The position numbers and the translations under genes are program-made. Shown one piece after another: positions 16,262 to 24,543 of a DNA stretch of 64,000 nucleotides (positions are counted from its first letter, which is position 1; each line of letters opens with the position of its first letter). The DNA is from CAJBVW01 sp964457335. Its GTDB lineage: Bacteria; Myxococcota_A; UBA796; SXON01. Below the pieces are notes generated by a model. That model saw nothing but the letters and a program-made list of their open reading frames with translations. It made no database searches and was not told the origin of the DNA. Where the stretch lies: NCBI GenBank assembly GCA_964457335.1, contig CAYWGD010000030.1, positions 1 to 64,000 of the forward strand, written 5' to 3'.

Positions 16262-16276
16262 TGGCACGTCCATTGC
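16262..16276 (+). promoter_or_regulatory. Sigma-54 promoter of the nirK operon
   Basis: TGGCACG-TCCA-TTGC, an exact match to the sigma-54 -24/-12 consensus with correct spacing. Transcription would begin near 16288, 20 bases before the nirK ATG, which has an AGGAG site at 7-8 bases. The flanking CTCAAG upstream of the -24 box is shared with the nap promoter. Confidence 0.85.
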
Positions 16277-16307
16277 AGTTACAAGGGTCGTCCGACCAGG
16301 AGACCCG

Positions 16308-17828
16308 ATGCCACCTCTCTCCCGCACCCTCCCCTTCGCCCTCGCGCTGCTCCTCGGCTGCGCGCAGGACGCCTCGCCCCCCGCCGCGACGCCGATCGTG
16401 GCCACCGGCGCGGGCCTCACGCCGCTCCCCTCGACGGACGCCGCGGCGCTCTCCGCGGTCGGCGCCCCCATCGACGCGGTGCTGACACAGGCGCCCAACG
16501 TGCCGCCGCCGATCACCCGCAAGGAGCCGGGCAAGCTCGTCGTGAACCTCGAGGTCAAGGAGGTGGTCAAGCCCATCTCGGACGGCGTCGACTACGTGTT
16601 CTGGACCTTCGGCGGCGACGTGCCGGGCAGCTTCATGCGCGTCCGCCAGGGTGACACGGTGGAATTCCACCTGAACAACCACCCCGACAACAAGATGCCG
16701 CACAACATCGACCTCCACGCGGTCACCGGGCCGGGCGGCGGCGCGGCGTCGACGTTCACGGCGCCGGGACACACCTCCCAGTTCACGTTCAAGGCGCTCA
16801 ACGCCGGCCTCTACGTGTACCACTGCGCGACCGCGCCGGTCGGCATGCACATCGCGAACGGCATGTACGGCCTCATCCTGGTGGAGCCGCCCGGCGGCCT
16901 GCCCCCGGTCGACCGCGAGTACTACGTGATGCAGGGCGACTTCTACACGGTCGGGAAGTACCGCGAGAAGGGCCTGCAGCCCTTCGACATGCAGAAGGCC
17001 ATCGAGGAGAACGCCACCTACGTGCTCTTCAACGGGTCGGAGAACGCGCTCGTCGGGGACAAGGCGCTCACGGCCAAGGTCGGCGAGACCGTGCGGCTCT
17101 ACGTCGGCAACGGCGGCCCCAACCTCGTGTCGAGCTTCCACGTCATCGGCGAGATCTTCGACAAGGTCTACACCGAGGGTGGCACGCGTATCCAGGAGAA
17201 CGTGCAGACGACGCTCGTGCCCGCGGGCGGCGCCGCGATCGTCGAGTTCACGGTCGAGGTGCCCGGCACCTACGTGCTCGTCGACCACTCGATCTTCCGC
17301 GCCTTCAACAAGGGCGCGCTCGCGATGCTCAAGGTCGAGGGCCCGGAGAACGTCCCGCTCTACTCCGGCAAGGAGGTCGACGCGGTCTACCTCGCCGACA
17401 AGGCGGTCCCGGGCTCGGGCCCCGTGGTCGCGGAGGCGGCGACGGCGTCGGCCTCGGGGACGCTGTCGAAGGAGGCGCAGATGAAGGCGGGCGAGGCGCT
17501 CTTCGCGGGCACGTGCTCCACCTGTCACCAGGCGGACGGCAAGGGCCTCGAGAACGTGTTCCCGCCGCTCGCGGGCTCGGACTACCTCGTGGCCGACAAG
17601 GGCCGCGCGATCGGCGTCGTCGTCAACGGACTCACCGGTCCGGTCAAGGTGAACGGCAAGGACTTCAACTCGGTCATGCCGCCGATGAGCCAGCTGAACG
17701 ACGACGAGGTGGCCAACATCCTCACCTACGTGCTCAACACGTGGGGCAACGACGGCGGGACCGTCTCCTCCGCCGAGGTGGCGAAGGTCCGCGCGACCAC
17801 GCCGCGGCCGGCCGGAGCGGCGCACTGA
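16308..17828 (+). CDS. nirK: Copper nitrite reductase NirK fused to cytochrome c
   Basis: 506 aa. A signal with lipobox LLGC (Cys18) suggests a lipoprotein. Two cupredoxin domains follow. Copper ligands are visible: H132, H137 and H172 with C173, H181 and M186 for the type 1 and type 2 sites of domain 1 (MPHNIDLHAV, YVYHCATAP), and domain 2 contributes FHVIG (H278) and a DHSIF His (H327). From about 385 a class I cytochrome c domain is fused, with CSTCH at 403-407 and a likely Met ligand near NSVMPPM. It reduces nitrite to NO; the fused haem can receive electrons directly from periplasmic carriers. Confidence 0.95.
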   Translation: MPPLSRTLPFALALLLGCAQDASPPAATPIVATGAGLTPLPSTDAAALSAVGAPIDAVLTQAPNVPPPITRKEPGKLVVNLEVKEVVKPISDGVDYVFWTFGGDVPGSFMRVRQGDTVEFHLNNHPDNKMPHNIDLHAVTGPGGGAASTFTAPGHTSQFTFKALNAGLYVYHCATAPVGMHIANGMYGLILVEPPGGLPPVDREYYVMQGDFYTVGKYREKGLQPFDMQKAIEENATYVLFNGSENALVGDKALTAKVGETVRLYVGNGGPNLVSSFHVIGEIFDKVYTEGGTRIQENVQTTLVPAGGAAIVEFTVEVPGTYVLVDHSIFRAFNKGALAMLKVEGPENVPLYSGKEVDAVYLADKAVPGSGPVVAEAATASASGTLSKEAQMKAGEALFAGTCSTCHQADGKGLENVFPPLAGSDYLVADKGRAIGVVVNGLTGPVKVNGKDFNSVMPPMSQLNDDEVANILTYVLNTWGNDGGTVSSAEVAKVRATTPRPAGAAH

Positions 17829-18580
17829 TGGCCGCCGCCGGGCTCCTGCTGGTCGCGGCGGCGCTGGCCGGCGCCCCCCGCGTGCCGGTGGGGCCCGGCG
17901 TCTACCGCCCGCTCTACCCACCCACCGCCGAGGAGGCCGAGGTGCCCGTGGCACGTTTCGCCCTGGCGGTGCAACCTGTCACCAACGCGGAGTTCGCGGC
18001 CTTCGTGGCGCGCGACCCGCGTTGGCGCCGCGACCGGGTCGATCCGTTGTTCGCCGACGCGGGCTACCTCGGCGACTGGGCGGCCGCCGACGCGCCGGGG
18101 AGCGCCGTGCTCCCCGACGCGCCGGTGACGCGCGTCTCCTGGTACGCGGCGCGCGCGTACTGCCGCGCCGAGGGCGGGCGGCTCCCCACGGAGGCCGAGT
18201 GGGAGCTCGCCGCCGCGGCGTCGGAGACGGCGCTGGACGCGCGCCAGGACCCCACCTTCCTCGCCCGGATCCTGGCCTGGTACGGGGCGCCCACCCCCGC
18301 TCGCCTCCCCGCCGTCGGCGGCCCCGCCAACAAGTGGGGCGTGCGGGACCTGCACGGCCTCGTGTGGGAGTGGGTCGACGACTTCAACGCCTCGTTCGTG
18401 GCCACCGACGCGCGCGGCACCGACGGCAAGGGCGACCTCCGCTACTGCGGCGGGGGCGCGGCCGGCGCCGCCGGGACCGGCGACTACGCGAGCTTCATGC
18501 GGACGGCGTTCCGGTCTTCGCTGGCCGCCGCGTCCACGGTCCGCAACCTCGGCTTCCGCTGCGCCTGGGAGGTGTCGTGA
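17828..18580 (+). CDS. nirV: NirV-like protein (FGE-sulfatase/SUMF1 fold)
   Basis: 250 aa with a cleavable signal (about 1-15). The FGE-sulfatase fold is clear: FALAVQPVTNAEFAAFV, PVTRVSWYAARAYCRAEGG, RLPTEAEWELAAAA, DLHGLVWEWVDDF, and the C-terminal NLGFRCAW. Proteins of this family next to nirK are named NirV; the exact function is not settled, but maturation of NirK is the usual suggestion. It overlaps the nirK stop (TGATG), which supports the name. Confidence 0.85.
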   Translation: MAAAGLLLVAAALAGAPRVPVGPGVYRPLYPPTAEEAEVPVARFALAVQPVTNAEFAAFVARDPRWRRDRVDPLFADAGYLGDWAAADAPGSAVLPDAPVTRVSWYAARAYCRAEGGRLPTEAEWELAAAASETALDARQDPTFLARILAWYGAPTPARLPAVGGPANKWGVRDLHGLVWEWVDDFNASFVATDARGTDGKGDLRYCGGGAAGAAGTGDYASFMRTAFRSSLAAASTVRNLGFRCAWEVS

Positions 18581-19206
18581 TGCTGCTCGCCCTTCTGCTC
18601 GCCTGCGCGCCCGAGCGCGCCGCGCCGGTCGAGGCGCCCGCGGCCGCTACCGAGGCCGACGCGCCCGCCCCGACGGGCGCGAGCGCCGCGCCGACGGACG
18701 CGAACGCCCCCCCGCCGGGCGCCTCGCTCTACGCGCTGGACCTCCCGCTCGTCACGCAGTCCGGCGAGGCCGCGCGTCTCGACGTGGCGCGGGGCCAGCC
18801 GGCGCTGTTCTCGATGTTCTACACCACCTGCCCGATGGCCTGCCCGCTGCTCATCCAGGACATCCAGTCCCTGGAGGCGGGCCTGCCGCCCGAGGCGCGC
18901 GCGGAGCTCCGCGTGGTGCTCGTCTCGCTCGATCCCGCCAACGACGGCCCCGCGGCGCTCCGCGGCGTGGTCGAGCGGCACGGGCTCGACCCGCGTTGGA
19001 CGCTCGGCGCCGTTCCCCAGGACACCGTCCGCGAGGTCGCGGCGGCCTTGGGCGTACGCTACCGCCCGCTCGAGGGCGGGGGCTTCGCGCACACCGCCGT
19101 GCTCACGCTCGTGGACCGCGACGGCCGCATCGTCGCCCGCTCCGAGGGCTCGGACGGCCGCGACGCGCTCACGGCCGCGATCGTAGAGCTGGGCGCCGCT
19201 CGATGA
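18580..19206 (+). CDS. SCO1/SenC-type copper chaperone lipoprotein
   Basis: 208 aa. The lipobox LLAC (Cys9) is followed by an Ala/Pro-rich linker and a thioredoxin-like SCO domain with the copper-binding pair in TTCPMACPLL and a distal His in GFAHTAVLT. SCO proteins deliver copper to periplasmic copper sites; here the likely client is NirK. The start overlaps the nirV stop by one base and the stop overlaps the next gene. Confidence 0.88.
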   Translation: MLLALLLACAPERAAPVEAPAAATEADAPAPTGASAAPTDANAPPPGASLYALDLPLVTQSGEAARLDVARGQPALFSMFYTTCPMACPLLIQDIQSLEAGLPPEARAELRVVLVSLDPANDGPAALRGVVERHGLDPRWTLGAVPQDTVREVAAALGVRYRPLEGGGFAHTAVLTLVDRDGRIVARSEGSDGRDALTAAIVELGAAR

Positions 19207-19664
19207 GCCGTTACGATGGGACGATGATCCACTCCATCGTACCGACCTCCGGCGAGTACGCGCTCCGGGCCGCGGTGTGCCTCGCGGCCGTCCCCTCGGA
19301 CGGTTGGATGACCGCGCGGGACCTCGCGGCGCAGGCCAACGTGCCGGCGGCGTTCCTCGCCAAGGTGCTGCGGCGGCTCGTCCAGCACGGGCTGCTCGAG
19401 GCCCAGAAGGGCCACCACGGCGGGTTCCGGCTGGCGCGACCCGCCGCCAGCGTCCGGGTGATCGACGTGCTCCAGGCCGCCGAGATCGAGCTGACCACGG
19501 GCCATTGCGCGTTCGGCTTCACGCGCTGCAACGAGGCCGCGCCCTGCCCGCTCCACGACGTGTACAAGGACCTCCAACACATGTGTCACACCTGGGCCCG
19601 CGCGAACACGCTCGCGGACATCGACGTGACACGGATTCCCAAGCTGGAGCGGACGGACGGATGA
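19203..19664 (+). CDS. Rrf2-family regulator with three-Cys sensor motif
   Basis: 153 aa. The winged helix has EYALRAAVCLA, MTARDLAAQANVPAAFLAKV and GLLEAQKGHHGGFRLARP. The sensor region contains C-x6-C-x5-C followed by PLH (HCAFGFTRCNEAAPCPLHDV), like NsrR/IscR-type proteins that bind an Fe-S cluster. Position after nirK suggests NO or redox sensing. The ATG at 19203 is coupled to the SCO stop (ATGA), but most Rrf2 proteins begin close to the EYALRA helix, so the ATG at 19224 is an alternative start. Confidence 0.85.
   Translation: MSRYDGTMIHSIVPTSGEYALRAAVCLAAVPSDGWMTARDLAAQANVPAAFLAKVLRRLVQHGLLEAQKGHHGGFRLARPAASVRVIDVLQAAEIELTTGHCAFGFTRCNEAAPCPLHDVYKDLQHMCHTWARANTLADIDVTRIPKLERTDG
19212..19241. 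promoter_or_regulatory. Inverted repeat around the alternative Rrf2 start
   Basis: TACGATGG and CCATCGTA form a perfect 8-bp inverted repeat with a 14-base spacer containing the second possible start codon (19224). It could be an autoregulatory operator for the Rrf2 protein or an mRNA hairpin covering that start. It lies inside the frame if the 19203 start is used. Confidence 0.4.
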
Positions 19665-20338
19665 CGAACGGGCAGGCCGAGCTCGAGCTCCTCGCGCGGG
19701 TGCCCCTCTTCGCGGGCCTCGACGAGGCGCGGATCGCCGAGGTGCGGTCGATCGGCGTGCGCCGCAGCGTCTCCTCCGGAACGGCGTTGTTCCTCGAGAA
19801 CGCGCCCGCCACCACGCTCTACGTGCTGCTCGACGGGCGCGTGCGCGTCACCCGCGACGCCACCGGCGGGCAGCTCGTGGTCCTCCACTTCGCCCACCCG
19901 GGCGACGTGCTGGGCTGCGCCATCCTGGGCGGCGCGCGCGCCTACCCGGGCTCGGCGGAGGTCGTGGCCGACGCCGTGCTGCTCGCGTTCGACGAGCGCG
20001 CGATCGCCGGCCTCGTCGAGCGCTTCCCGGGCGTGTCGCGCAACGCGCTGAAGATGCTCTCCGGGCGCATGGAGGACCTGCGCGACCGCCTCCGCGAGAT
20101 GACGACGGACAGCGTCGAGCGCCGCATCGCGCACGTGCTCGTCCGCTTCGCCTCCCGCGCCGAGGCCGAGTCGATGCGGCCCGACCTCGCGCTCTCCCGG
20201 CAGGACCTCGCGGAGCTCGTGGGCTCCACGCAGTACACGGTCTCGCGCGTCGTCGCCCGCTGGGAGAAGAACGGCTGGATCGAGGCCGGCCGCGGGCGCA
20301 TCACCGTCCTGGACGCGGAGGCGTTGCAGCGGGTGTGA
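19661..20338 (+). CDS. Crp/Fnr-family regulator
   Basis: 225 aa. The cyclic-nucleotide-binding-like beta roll is at about 12-125 (VPLFAGLDEARIAEV, VLLDGRVRVTRDATGGQLVV, HPGDVLGCAI). A dimer helix follows, then the HTH LSRQDLAELVGSTQYTVSRV at about 178-197. There is no N-terminal Cys cluster like that of Fnr, so it belongs with DNR/NnrR-like or general Crp members that may sense NO through haem. It overlaps the Rrf2 stop (ATGA) and ends the nirK operon, 12 bases from the convergent sulfotransferase gene. Confidence 0.85.
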   Translation: MTNGQAELELLARVPLFAGLDEARIAEVRSIGVRRSVSSGTALFLENAPATTLYVLLDGRVRVTRDATGGQLVVLHFAHPGDVLGCAILGGARAYPGSAEVVADAVLLAFDERAIAGLVERFPGVSRNALKMLSGRMEDLRDRLREMTTDSVERRIAHVLVRFASRAEAESMRPDLALSRQDLAELVGSTQYTVSRVVARWEKNGWIEAGRGRITVLDAEALQRV

Positions 20339-20350
20339 GGGGCGCGGGTG

Positions 20351-21493
20351 TCATCCCATCCGCGGGTACTGGTACCGGTCGTACACGAACCCGGCCATCT
20401 CCTCGATCTCGGCGTGCGTGAGCCCGAACTGCTCCGGGGCGTAGGTGTGGCGGCTCTCGTAGCTCCGGGCGCGCGCCTCCTCGGCCTCCAACACCGCGCG
20501 GAAGTCGTCCGTGATCGCGAGCCCGAGCGTCTCGTAGATGTGCTCGACCGTCGCGCGCGGGGCCGCGACGAGGTCCTCGTAGCGCACGACGACACAGGAG
20601 CCGGGCGGCAGCCGCTCGAACGCGGCGAGCGAGTTCCGGTAGCAGTCGAGGGCGAAGTTCACCGCCTCGTCGTCGCGGGCGGGGTGCGCGAAGTCGACCG
20701 CCTCGAGCCCCTGGGAGGTCCGGAAGGCGTGGAGCATGCTGAGCAGCGAGCAGACCGCCTCGGCGGGGTTGCGGACGAGGCAGACGAAGCGCGCGTCCGG
20801 GAACGTCTCGTGGAGGCTCCCGACCTTGTGACAGAAGGGCGGGTTCTTGCTCAGGAGCCGTCGGCCGGCGCCCTCCAGGAGGAGATGCCGCTGGGCGCAC
20901 CGCCGGTAGAACTCCATCAGCGCGCGGCGCCGCGCGTCGGGGAGGGCGTCGAAGCTCCGGTACTCGCGCCAGATCTCGGGGATCGGGAACAGGTTCGCCA
21001 ACAGCTCCGACGCGCAGGCGTGGGCGAAGAGGACCTCGTCCTCCTCCACCTCGGTGAGCCGGATCCGGTGGAACCGGTCCGCGCGCGCGAACACGCGGTC
21101 CTGGGCGGCGTCGATCCGGCGCCGCAAGCCGCCGCCCAGCCGGGCGTCGAGCCCCATGACCCGTCGCACCGCGGTCTGGGTGATCAGGCTGGGAAAGAGC
21201 GACTGCCACAGCCGGAACGACGTGAAGCGCTCCCCGTCGCGCGCCAGGATCCGGTGGAGGACGGTGCTGCCGCTCCGGGGCGAGCTCATGATGAAGACGG
21301 GCGCTTCCACCTGCACCGACGCGAAGTCGAAGACCAGGGGGTCGAGCGACAGGAGCAGCGAGTTGGCGAGCTCGAGCTGGGGGTAGAGCGCGAAGAACGC
21401 CGCCTTGCGGAGCCTCGCCGCGGGCCCCCTGGCGACCATGGGCCCGCGCGTCGTCAACAGGCGGCCGAAGGTCTCGAGCTGGAACGGGATCAT
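20351..21493 (-). CDS. PAPS-dependent sulfotransferase-like protein
   Basis: 380 aa. The 5'-phosphosulfate loop is SSPRSGSTVLHRIL (about 70-83), and the 3'-phosphate site is RFVCLVRNPAEAVCSLL. The N-terminal 60 residues are helical and hydrophobic, and the C-terminus has the DRYQYPRMG end seen in related Myxococcota proteins. Such enzymes sulfate carbohydrates, lipids or other small molecules. It lies 25 bases after an acyl-ACP desaturase gene in the same direction, so a lipid substrate is plausible. The ATG at 21493 is the first in frame. Confidence 0.8.
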   Translation of the reverse strand: MIPFQLETFGRLLTTRGPMVARGPAARLRKAAFFALYPQLELANSLLLSLDPLVFDFASVQVEAPVFIMSSPRSGSTVLHRILARDGERFTSFRLWQSLFPSLITQTAVRRVMGLDARLGGGLRRRIDAAQDRVFARADRFHRIRLTEVEEDEVLFAHACASELLANLFPIPEIWREYRSFDALPDARRRALMEFYRRCAQRHLLLEGAGRRLLSKNPPFCHKVGSLHETFPDARFVCLVRNPAEAVCSLLSMLHAFRTSQGLEAVDFAHPARDDEAVNFALDCYRNSLAAFERLPPGSCVVVRYEDLVAAPRATVEHIYETLGLAITDDFRAVLEAEEARARSYESRHTYAPEQFGLTHAEIEEMAGFVYDRYQYPRMG

Positions 21494-21518
21494 GTCGGGG
21501 TCCTCCGAGGTTCCCAGG

Positions 21519-22508
21519 TCAGACTTCGCGGCCGTGCACCCACGCGAACGGCGCGGGCGGCATCTCCTCGACGCCGGCGGCGAGCTCGTCGGCGCGGCTG
21601 CGCCATCGCTCGGGCTGCCGGCAGAGCCACTCCTGGTCGGCCGCCGCCTCGCCGGACACGGCGCGATCGCGGATCTCCCAGGTCGTGAGCAATTGCTCCA
21701 TGATCGCCGCGTAGTCGTGCACCGTGTAGACCCCGAGCCGGTGCGCCACCGCCGCGAAGCGGTGGAACAGGCCCGAGGGCCCGCCGTCCTCCATCCGCAG
21801 CCCGGGCATGACGATCATCGAGCGCAGCAGGTGGCGCAACGCGCCGAGGCCGCCGGCGGGATCGACGGCGAGCAGGTGCCCCATCATGCGGGTGTAGAAC
21901 GTCTCGTGCCGCGCCTCGTCGCCCGCGATGCGGTGACAGACGCGCGCCAACGTCGCATCGCCGGCCTGGGCGACGAGGCGCGCGACGTTCGCGTGGGAGA
22001 TCCGCGTCGCCCGCTCCTGGAACGCGCCGTACACGAGGGTCGCGTAGGGGTCGGGGTACGCGCGCGCGTTGAAGCCGTTGGCGAGGAGGTGGTGCACCGT
22101 GCGCTCGACGGCGCGCATGTCCACGCGCCCGCTGAGGCGGAGCCAGGCGTTGAGCACGTCGCCGTGGCGGTTCTCCTCCGCCGTCCACCCGCGGAGCCAT
22201 CGGGGCCAGGGCTCCGAGGAGTCGCCCAGCAGGTCGCCCACCACGCCGTTGAGCGCCATCGAGTAGGAAGGCAGGGCCTCCTCGGTGACCAGGTCCCCGA
22301 CGAGGACGACGAGGACCGGGTCGGGGAGGGCCTGCGCGGACGCGCGGAGCGCGCCCAGCTGCTCCGCGGCGTCGGGGGCCGCGAAGTCCGGGAGGAAGTC
22401 CGTTGGTTGCCACGCCGCGTCGACGGGCAGGAGCAGGTGGAGGTTGGCCTCCACGTGCGGCGCGAGCGCGCGGAAGACCTCGAGGCGGGCGGGATCGACG
22501 AGGTGCAC
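21519..22508 (-). CDS. Soluble acyl-ACP desaturase (diiron, FAD2-type)
   Basis: 329 aa. Diiron ligands are in TEEALPSY, EENRHG (111-116), FQERAT and DEARHE (197-202), the pattern of stearoyl-ACP desaturases. It inserts a cis double bond into an acyl chain on ACP. The GTG start at 22508 follows a GGAGG site and begins at the family N-terminus; upstream in-frame sequence is not homologous and would enter the divergent promoter. It shares a 181-base gap with the divergent sulfatase-fold gene. Confidence 0.88.
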   Translation of the reverse strand: MHLVDPARLEVFRALAPHVEANLHLLLPVDAAWQPTDFLPDFAAPDAAEQLGALRASAQALPDPVLVVLVGDLVTEEALPSYSMALNGVVGDLLGDSSEPWPRWLRGWTAEENRHGDVLNAWLRLSGRVDMRAVERTVHHLLANGFNARAYPDPYATLVYGAFQERATRISHANVARLVAQAGDATLARVCHRIAGDEARHETFYTRMMGHLLAVDPAGGLGALRHLLRSMIVMPGLRMEDGGPSGLFHRFAAVAHRLGVYTVHDYAAIMEQLLTTWEIRDRAVSGEAAADQEWLCRQPERWRSRADELAAGVEEMPPAPFAWVHGREV

Positions 22509-22689
22509 GGAACCTCCGGCGAGAGGCGGACGTAGCACCGCGCGCGGGACCAACCGGAGCCTCCTCCAAGCCCGGGTGACCGCGCTCTCCGGAACCCCGG
22601 ATCGGCCGACGTCGCGTTGCCCGATGTCCGCGCGCCACGTGTCCCACGCGACGCGGACGCCCCTGCGGGACGTGGCCGCCCGGTGCACC

Positions 22690-24543
22690 ATGCCCTCTCC
22701 CGACCCGACCCTCCGCTCCCGTGCGCGCCGGGGGCTCTTCCTCGGCCTCGGCTTCGGGCTCGCCTGGAGCGGGGCGTCCCTGGCGCTGGCCACGCTCCTG
22801 ATGCACCGGGCCATGGGGATCGCCTCCACGCCGGCGAGCACGTCGAGCCTCCTGCACGTGGGCGCGACCGTCGCCCTGGCCCTGGCGATCGGAGTGTCCA
22901 CCGCGGCGCTCCCCGGGCGGTGGATGACCCGGTGGCCGAACCTCCCGCTCCACCTCCTCGTGCTGGCGTTCGTCGGGCTCGCCCTCGCGTTCGGACACCC
23001 GACCTGGCGCCCCGCGCTCCTCTTCCCGAGCGTCGCCGCCTACGTCCTCGTGCGGGGCCTCGCGCGGCTCGGTCCGCGGCGGGGCCCGCTCGTCGGCGTC
23101 GGCGTCGGCGGGCTCGCGGCGGTGGGCGTCCTCGGGACCGCGCGCACCGGGCCGCCCGTCGAGGCGAACGGGTCCGCCGGTCGCGCGGGCCCCGACGTCC
23201 TCTGGGTCACGCTGGACACGGTCCGCCCGGACCACGTGGAGGCCTACGGCTACGACCGCCCGACCTCCCCGCACCTCGCCGCGCTGACCGCGGACGGCGC
23301 CGTGTTCGAGCGGGCGTACGCGCCGTCGTCGTGGACGCTCCCGTCCCACGCCTCGATGTTCACGGGCACCTGGCCGAGCCGACACGGGTGCCACGACGAG
23401 CACCGGGTCCTCGACACGGACGCGGTCACGGTGGCGGAGCAGCTCGCCGCCCACGGCTACGACACCGCGCTGTTCACCGGGAACCCCTTCCTCGACGAGG
23501 CGACGGGCCTCGCGCAGGGCTTCGACCACGTGGTGTCGTCGTGGCGGGAGAGCCACGCCGCGCACCACTTCTTCACGCAGGGGATGCTCGAGGGGCTCCT
23601 CGATCGCGACAAGGGCGCGGCCGCGTCGAACGCGGCGCTCCTGCGTTGGCTGGACACGCGCGGGGAGCGGCCGTTCTTCGCGTTCGTCAACTACCTGGAG
23701 GCCCACGTCCCCTACGACGAGCTCCCCGCCGCGGACCGGGCGCGCTTCACCGGCGACGCCGTCGGAGCGGCCCGGGACGCCGCCCGGCGCTACCTGACCT
23801 TCCTCCACCGGGAGCCGGACGGCCCGCCCCCGATCGCGGACGTGCCCCAGCTCCGGGCGCTCTACGACGGCGGGATCGTGAACGTCGACCGGCACCTCGG
23901 CGGGCTGGTCGACGCGTTGCGCGCCCGCGGCACGCTGGACGACACGCTGATCGTCGTCACGAGCGACCACGGCGAGTCCTTCGGGGAGGGCGGGCGCTGG
24001 GAGCACGGGCTGTTCCTCTCCGAGGAGGTGACGCGGGTCGTCCTGGTGCTCCGCTGGCCCGGCCGGGTGCCGGCGGGCGCGCGCCGCCCCGAGCTGGTGT
24101 CCCTCGTGGACGTCGCGCCGACCGTGCTCGAAGCCGCCGGCCTGCCGGTGGCACCGGGCATCGAGGGTCGCTCCCTGTTCGGGCCGCTGGCGGGGACGGC
24201 CGACCCCGACCGCGCCGTGTTCGCCGAGCAGTTCGACCCCGACGGGGCCATCCTCGAGCGCCGGCTCGCGGGCTTCGGCGGCACCGTCGGGCAGCACCGC
24301 ATCACGTCCGTGCAGGTCGGCGACCTGCGCCTGGTCCGCGGACCCGACGCCGCCGAGCGCCTGTTCGACGTGCGCGCCGATCCCGAGCTCGACCTCGCCG
24401 GCGAGCGCCCGGACGACGCCCGGGCCCTCTCCGCGCGGCTCGACGCCTTCGCCGCGGGCCGGTCCACCCGCGAAAAACCGGGCGGGGCGCCGCTCGATCC
24501 CACGGTCGAAGCCCGCCTCCGGGAGCTCGGTTATGTCGAGTAG
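22690..24543 (+). CDS. Membrane-anchored sulfatase-fold hydrolase or transferase
   Basis: 617 aa. Four to five membrane helices (about 15-150) precede an alkaline-phosphatase-superfamily domain: DVLWVTLDTVRPDHVEAYGY (metal Asp), SSWTLPSHASMFTG (213-226), SDHGESFGEGGRWEHG (metal site). At the position of the sulfatase nucleophile Cys/Ser-x-Pro-x-Arg this protein has T216-L-P-S-H, so it lacks the formylglycine signature and may use Thr, as phosphoethanolamine or glycerolphosphate transferases do. The stop overlaps the next membrane-protein gene by 11 bases. No strong ribosome site precedes the ATG; an upstream start in the same frame is possible. Confidence 0.75.
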   Translation: MPSPDPTLRSRARRGLFLGLGFGLAWSGASLALATLLMHRAMGIASTPASTSSLLHVGATVALALAIGVSTAALPGRWMTRWPNLPLHLLVLAFVGLALAFGHPTWRPALLFPSVAAYVLVRGLARLGPRRGPLVGVGVGGLAAVGVLGTARTGPPVEANGSAGRAGPDVLWVTLDTVRPDHVEAYGYDRPTSPHLAALTADGAVFERAYAPSSWTLPSHASMFTGTWPSRHGCHDEHRVLDTDAVTVAEQLAAHGYDTALFTGNPFLDEATGLAQGFDHVVSSWRESHAAHHFFTQGMLEGLLDRDKGAAASNAALLRWLDTRGERPFFAFVNYLEAHVPYDELPAADRARFTGDAVGAARDAARRYLTFLHREPDGPPPIADVPQLRALYDGGIVNVDRHLGGLVDALRARGTLDDTLIVVTSDHGESFGEGGRWEHGLFLSEEVTRVVLVLRWPGRVPAGARRPELVSLVDVAPTVLEAAGLPVAPGIEGRSLFGPLAGTADPDRAVFAEQFDPDGAILERRLAGFGGTVGQHRITSVQVGDLRLVRGPDAAERLFDVRADPELDLAGERPDDARALSARLDAFAAGRSTREKPGGAPLDPTVEARLRELGYVE

